Shown here one piece after another: positions 5,394 to 7,809 of a DNA stretch of 7,809 nucleotides (position 1 is its first letter; each line of letters starts with the position of its first letter). A program made the translations under genes and the position numbers. Origin of the DNA: Candidatus Merdenecus merdavium (GTDB lineage: Bacteria > Bacillota > Clostridia > Lachnospirales > Lachnospiraceae); NCBI GenBank assembly GCA_018715425.1, contig DVLR01000304.1, positions 1 to 7,809 of the forward strand. Reading direction: 5' to 3'. Under the pieces are notes generated by a model. The model searched no databases. It worked only from the letters and a program-made list of their open reading frames with translations, and was not told where the DNA came from.

Positions 5394-6486
5394 GATCATT
5401 ATATATATTATGGTAATATTTGCAGTCATTGGCGCATTGGATCGAATGTTTGGCAATCGGATTGGAATCGGAGAGAAGTTTGAAGAAGGAATTATGGCAA
5501 TTGGAGCATTGGCTATTTCTATGGTGGGAATTATTGCCCTTGCACCAGTGCTAGCGAATCTTTTAAAGCCCGTGATTGTGCCGATTTTTCGCTTGTTAGG
5601 CGCCGATCCAGCCATGTTTGCAGGTTCGATTTTAGCCAATGATATGGGCGGAGCACCTCTAGCACAGGCTCTAGCCATAGATCCAGATGCAGGATTATTT
5701 GGCGGTTTAATTGTCGGTGCCATGCTTGGACCCACAATTGTATTTACCATTCCAGTGGCCTTGGGGATTATAGAAGAAAGTGATAGGAAATACTTAGCTA
5801 CAGGAGTTTTGGCTGGAGTCATCACCATACCTATTGGAGCTTTTATTGGTGGACTAGTAGCTGGTTTTCCAGTGGGTATGGTTCTTAGAAACTTAATTCC
5901 AATCATGATCATTGCTCTTCTCATCGCTTTGGGTCTTTGGAAAGCTGAACATGCTATGGTGAAGGGGTTTACCTATTTTGGGAAATTTGTAGTTGCCCTT
6001 AGTACCCTTGGTTTGATTTTGGGTATCGTTGAGCAATTAACTGGATTTGTTGTGGTTCCTGGAATGGCACCCATTGGTGATGGCTTTACTATTGTAGCAG
6101 ATATTGCTATTGTCCTAGCAGGTGCTTTCCCGCTTATTTTCTTTATCACAAAAGTATTTAAAAAGCCATTATTGAAACTTGGAAAAGTGCTTGGAATGAA
6201 TGATTATGGAGCGGCTGGATTAGTGGCCAGCTTAGCGAATAGTATTCCCATGTTTGGAATGATGAAAGATATGGATGAGCGTGGAAAAATATTAAATACT
6301 GCTTTTGCAGTATCGGCAGCTTTTGTATTTGGTGATCATTTAGGATTTACGGCTGGTTTTCATCAAGAGATGATATTTCCCATGATTATTGGAAAATTAG
6401 TTGGCGGTGTTGCTGCACTTTTTGTTGCAATGTTTATCGCTAATAGTACATTAAAAGGACGAGGTGAAGAACATGGACATCAATAA
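5380..6486 (+). CDS. eutH: Ethanolamine permease EutH
   Basis: Integral inner-membrane protein thought to import ethanolamine when external supply is low or the pH is acidic. The N-terminus MSINEIIIYIMVIFAVIGALD closely matches the start of enterobacterial EutH, fixing ATG 5380. GAGG at 5367-5370 lies 9 bases upstream. I count about ten hydrophobic segments, from residues 5-22 and 37-62 through to the final IIGKLVGGVAALFVAMFIAN near 338-357. Conserved glycine- and proline-rich stretches include AGSILANDMGGAPLAQ, GAMLGPTIVFTIPVALG, ASLANSIPMFGMMKDMDERG and FAVSAAFVFGDHLGFTAGF. The protein is 368 residues; enterobacterial EutH is about 40 longer. Its end overlaps eutQ by 14 bases. Confidence 0.95.
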   Translation: MSINEIIIYIMVIFAVIGALDRMFGNRIGIGEKFEEGIMAIGALAISMVGIIALAPVLANLLKPVIVPIFRLLGADPAMFAGSILANDMGGAPLAQALAIDPDAGLFGGLIVGAMLGPTIVFTIPVALGIIEESDRKYLATGVLAGVITIPIGAFIGGLVAGFPVGMVLRNLIPIMIIALLIALGLWKAEHAMVKGFTYFGKFVVALSTLGLILGIVEQLTGFVVVPGMAPIGDGFTIVADIAIVLAGAFPLIFFITKVFKKPLLKLGKVLGMNDYGAAGLVASLANSIPMFGMMKDMDERGKILNTAFAVSAAFVFGDHLGFTAGFHQEMIFPMIIGKLVGGVAALFVAMFIANSTLKGRGEEHGHQ

Positions 6487-6949
6487 AGCTACTTTAGAAG
6501 CCCTGATTAAAGAAATTTTAGAGGAACGATTAATAGCTCGTTTACCAAATGATCTATTAAGAAACAAACAATCCACAACAGATGGAATCATCTGTGTAAA
6601 AATACCAAATATCAAAGTAAATGAAAAGGATCGCTTAGATACTAAAAACGCAAGAGACAAGGTCTACACAAAAGATGTACTTTCATTAGAAGAAAGTCAA
6701 CGTTTAGGTTGCGGTATTATGGAGATGACTGACACAACCTTTGATTGGACGTTGAACTACGATGAAATAGATTATATAGTGGAGGGATCTTTGAGTATCC
6801 TGATGAATGGACAAACGGTCACAGCAGGTCCAGGTGAATTGATTTTCATCCCAAAAGGCTCTCAAATTAAATTTTCCGTGACGGGATACAGCCGTTTTAT
6901 TTATATCACTTATCCAGCTAATTGGAAAGAGAAAGAATCAATTGAGTAG
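6473..6949 (+). CDS. eutQ: Cupin-domain protein EutQ, short form
   Basis: EutQ is a cupin protein reported to have acetate kinase activity, and could make ATP and acetate from the acetyl phosphate produced by PduL. The C-terminal cupin is clear: FDWTLNYDEIDYIVEGSLSI from about residue 90, AGPGELIFIPKGSQIKFSV, and the end YITYPANWKEK, all matching Salmonella EutQ. Residues 1-20 (MDINKATLEALIKEILEERL) form an amphipathic, encapsulation-like helix. The protein is 158 residues against about 229 in Salmonella: it lacks the N-terminal ITPEAR-type module, which a separate gene at 4793 may supply. ATG 6473 is chosen over GTG 6464 because GAGGTGA (6461-6467) fits it. It is the last eut gene visible. 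Confidence 0.93.
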   Translation: MDINKATLEALIKEILEERLIARLPNDLLRNKQSTTDGIICVKIPNIKVNEKDRLDTKNARDKVYTKDVLSLEESQRLGCGIMEMTDTTFDWTLNYDEIDYIVEGSLSILMNGQTVTAGPGELIFIPKGSQIKFSVTGYSRFIYITYPANWKEKESIE

Positions 6950-6962
6950 TAGAAGGTGAAAC

Positions 6963-6980
6963 ATGGGACCAGATTCATAA
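6963..6980 (+). other. Five-codon minicistron after eutQ
   Basis: The ORF MGPDS-stop starts 13 bases after the eutQ stop, with AAGGTGA at 6953-6959 just upstream. It shares GAAACAT and GATTCATAAGA with the minicistron after pduL. The second shared block is exactly the loop of the hairpin at 6965-6989. It could be a translated minicistron, but a shared RNA element is at least as likely. Confidence 0.3.
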
Positions 6981-6989
6981 GATGGTTTC
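6965..6989 (+). repeat. Hairpin with GATTCATAAGA loop
   Basis: GGGACCA (6965-6971) pairs with TGGTTTC (6983-6989), allowing two G-U pairs, around the 11-base loop GATTCATAAGA. Its right arm ends exactly where the next inverted repeat begins. The loop sequence also occurs at 4769-4779, without the same stem. Confidence 0.45.
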
Positions 6990-7036
6990 CTACTAAATAT
7001 GGAATCATGAAAAGGTGAAACAATCATATTTAGTAG
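6990..7036 (+). repeat. Perfect 12-bp inverted repeat
   Basis: CTACTAAATATG (6990-7001) and its exact complement CATATTTAGTAG (7025-7036) enclose a 23-base purine-rich loop containing AAAAGGTGAAAC. The stem is AT-rich and no T-run follows, so it is not a standard terminator. It could be an operator for a dimeric regulator or an RNA stem. Confidence 0.7.
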
Positions 7037-7063
7037 ATACATAAAGTCTTTTGATACATAAAG
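7036..7063 (+). repeat. Direct repeat GATACATAAAG, two copies
   Basis: GATACATAAAG occurs at 7036-7046 and again at 7053-7063, separated by six bases. A single GTATC at 7064-7068 could pair with the GATAC of either copy. The near pairing gives a hairpin with loop ATAAAG. The far pairing would compete with the last base pair of the 12-bp stem. Confidence 0.6.
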
Positions 7064-7068
7064 GTATC

Positions 7069-7080
7069 TAGAATATTCTA
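7069..7080. repeat. 12-bp perfect palindrome
   Basis: TAGAATATTCTA equals its own reverse complement and directly abuts the small hairpin at 7053-7068. It lies about 33 bases upstream of the candidate -10 element. It could bind a dimeric regulator of the downstream gene, but the sequence alone names no regulator. Confidence 0.4.
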
Positions 7081-7089
7081 AAAATAAGA

Positions 7090-7118
7090 TCGCAAATTAG
7101 GGGATTATGTGATAAAAT
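7090..7118 (+). promoter_or_regulatory. Candidate extended -10 promoter for the TM2-protein gene
   Basis: TGATAAAAT (7110-7118) is an extended -10 element one base away from consensus. At 17 bases upstream the -35 position is TCGCAA (7090-7095), a poor match. The predicted transcript start near 7125 would remove the ribosome site of the 12-codon leader ORF but keep that of the main gene. Confidence 0.45.
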
Positions 7119-7128
7119 AGGAGGAGAG

Positions 7129-7167
7129 ATGAACACATACATATTGTGCTGTGTAATCCTAACTTGA
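7129..7167 (+). CDS. Possible 12-residue leader peptide ORF
   Basis: MNTYILCCVILT is preceded by a full AGGAGG at 7119-7124, 4 bases from its ATG, and stops 20 bases before the TM2-protein gene. The peptide is hydrophobic with two adjacent cysteines. The ribosome site is stronger than that of the gene it precedes. It could only be translated from mRNA that starts upstream of the candidate -10, such as readthrough from eutQ. No attenuator follows it. Confidence 0.3.
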   Translation: MNTYILCCVILT

Positions 7168-7187
7168 GATAAAGGAGAATAAGAGTT

Positions 7188-7661
7188 ATGAATTGTCAAA
7201 AGCATCCAGAGAATGAAGCGGTAGGGACTTGCGCTTATTGTGGAAGATTTTTTTGTTCTGATTGTTTAGTAGACGTAAATGGTAGAAATTACTGTAGAGA
7301 ACATGTAAATATGGCTTTTCAAGATAATCAACAACACCAACAACCACAATATCAACAACAGCAGCAACCTAATATTATCATTAATAATGATATGAACAAC
7401 TCAAATTCAAATATGAATATGAACTATAATGGCGGTGGTATGGGATTTGGTGTTAGCCCTAAAAGCCGTTTAGTTGCATTGTTGCTCTGCCTATTTTTAG
7501 GTGGCTTGGGTGGACATAGATTCTATGCAGGTAAAATAGGATGGGGTGTTCTATACTTATTTACAGGTGGACTTTGTGGAATCGGAGCTTTAGTAGATCT
7601 TATTATGATCATCACAGGAGGATTTACGGATCAAAATGGACTTCCAATAAAAGTCTGGTGA
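7188..7661 (+). CDS. Zinc-finger, Q/N-rich, TM2-domain membrane protein
   Basis: A 157-residue protein of unknown function in three parts. Residues 3-39 form a B-box-like zinc finger with eight potential ligands (C3, H6, C15, C18, C23, C26, C36, H39), enough for two zinc ions. Residues 45-90 are a low-complexity linker rich in glutamine and asparagine, then glycine. Residues 92-157 are a TM2 domain: SRLVALLLCLFLGGLGGHRFYAG (first membrane segment plus the GHRFYAGK turn), then GVLYLFTGGLCGIGALVDLI and a short tail NGLPIKVW. AAGGAG at 7172-7177 precedes the ATG by 10 bases. Such proteins are common in clostridia. It has its own terminator and no evident link to ethanolamine metabolism. Confidence 0.88.
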   Translation: MNCQKHPENEAVGTCAYCGRFFCSDCLVDVNGRNYCREHVNMAFQDNQQHQQPQYQQQQQPNIIINNDMNNSNSNMNMNYNGGGMGFGVSPKSRLVALLLCLFLGGLGGHRFYAGKIGWGVLYLFTGGLCGIGALVDLIMIITGGFTDQNGLPIKVW

Positions 7662-7664
7662 TTT

Positions 7665-7676
7665 GATCTTAAGATC
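7665..7676. repeat. 12-bp perfect palindrome after the TM2-protein gene
   Basis: GATCTTAAGATC is self-complementary and lies between the stop codon and the terminator. It has almost no loop, so it is more likely a protein site or chance than an RNA hairpin. Confidence 0.3.
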
Positions 7677-7692
7677 TGCAAACAATAAAAAA

Positions 7693-7735
7693 CGATTACA
7701 AATACAAAAAGGTTGTATAAGTAATCGCTTTTTTT
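7693..7735 (+). terminator. Intrinsic terminator of the TM2-protein gene
   Basis: CGATTAC pairs with GTAATCG as the outer stem. Inside it, after an AA/AA internal loop, ATACAA pairs with TTGTAT around an AAAGG loop. A run of seven T residues (7729-7735) follows one base after the stem. This is a convincing rho-independent terminator, and the A-rich flank at 7687-7692 also gives it some activity in reverse. Confidence 0.9.
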
Positions 7736-7750
7736 ATACCCTTACCTTTT

Positions 7751-7779
7751 TAGTATAGGATAAAGATTAGTGTTATAAT
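7751..7779 (+). promoter_or_regulatory. Extended -10 promoter for a gene beyond the window
   Basis: TGTTATAAT at 7771-7779 is a perfect extended -10 element. The -35 position at 17-base spacing (TAGTAT, 7751-7756) is poor, as often seen with extended -10 promoters. It follows the terminator, so it likely drives a + strand gene to the right. Confidence 0.6.
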
Positions 7780-7809
7780 AGGAATAAAAGATATAGCTAC
7801 ATGTAAAGG

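Larger units (their letters stand above)
6950..7187 (+). other. Structured intergenic region after eutQ
   Basis: This 238-base gap holds no recognisable gene. Its first half is filled with abutting symmetric elements (hairpins at 6965-6989 and 6990-7036, an 11-base direct repeat, a small hairpin at 7053-7068, a palindrome at 7069-7080). Its second half contains a candidate promoter and a short leader ORF for the TM2-protein gene. No U-tract follows any hairpin, so I see no convincing intrinsic terminator for the eut operon, and transcription may run on. Confidence 0.6.

Noticed and set aside
5277..5924. A 215-codon open frame on the - strand
   Set aside because: It lies antisense to eutN and eutH. 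Its composition (many Ile, Ala, Pro, Thr) mirrors the hydrophobic codons of EutH, and it resembles no protein family.
6990..7036. Terminator of the eut operon
   Set aside because: The stem is AT-rich, the loop is 23 bases, and no T-run follows on either strand.
6950..7187. Cobalamin riboswitch after eutQ
   Set aside because: No B12-box-like GCCACTG sequence and no multi-stem architecture of that class is visible; the structure seen is simple inverted repeats.

Overview
The window is the 3' half of an ethanolamine-utilisation (eut) microcompartment operon from a low-GC Gram-positive bacterium, followed by one unrelated membrane-protein gene. The AT-rich codon use, AGGAGG-type ribosome sites and gene order (eutC-L-E-M-T-pduL-small ORF-N-H-Q) fit a Clostridia/Bacilli-type eut locus; a Clostridium- or Alkaliphilus-like host is my inference, not a sequence match. 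All credible genes are on the + strand.

Positions 1-6949 form one compact operon. The ethanolamine ammonia-lyase small subunit EutC (5' end cut by the window edge) makes acetaldehyde and ammonia with EutB, which should lie upstream. EutE oxidises acetaldehyde to acetyl-CoA, and a PduL-type phosphotransacylase converts that to acetyl phosphate. EutT makes adenosylcobalamin for the lyase. EutL, EutM and EutN are three classes of shell tile (trimer, hexamer, pentamer). EutH is the ethanolamine permease and EutQ is the cupin protein credited with acetate kinase activity. Between pduL and eutN lies an unassigned 124-residue protein. I read it as a microcompartment-targeting helix joined to the small domain that begins EutT and, in enterobacteria, EutQ. 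EutQ here lacks that domain, so the pair may be a split EutQ.

Positions 6950-7187 are non-coding and rich in structure: two abutting hairpins, a short direct repeat, a small hairpin and a 12-bp palindrome follow one another. Then comes a possible extended -10 promoter overlapping a 12-codon leader ORF. The gene at 7188-7661 encodes a double zinc-finger, Q/N-rich linker, TM2-domain membrane protein, and ends at a clear intrinsic terminator. A strong extended -10 element at the right edge points to another transcript starting outside the window.

I found no ANTAR-target (EutV) hairpin pairs, cobalamin riboswitch, CRISPR array, insertion sequence, tRNA or rRNA. The main novelty candidates are the split EutQ/EutT-N-like protein, a targeting helix placed at the C-terminus of EutE, a cysteine-free EutT, paired minicistrons with a shared sequence, and the structured region after eutQ.
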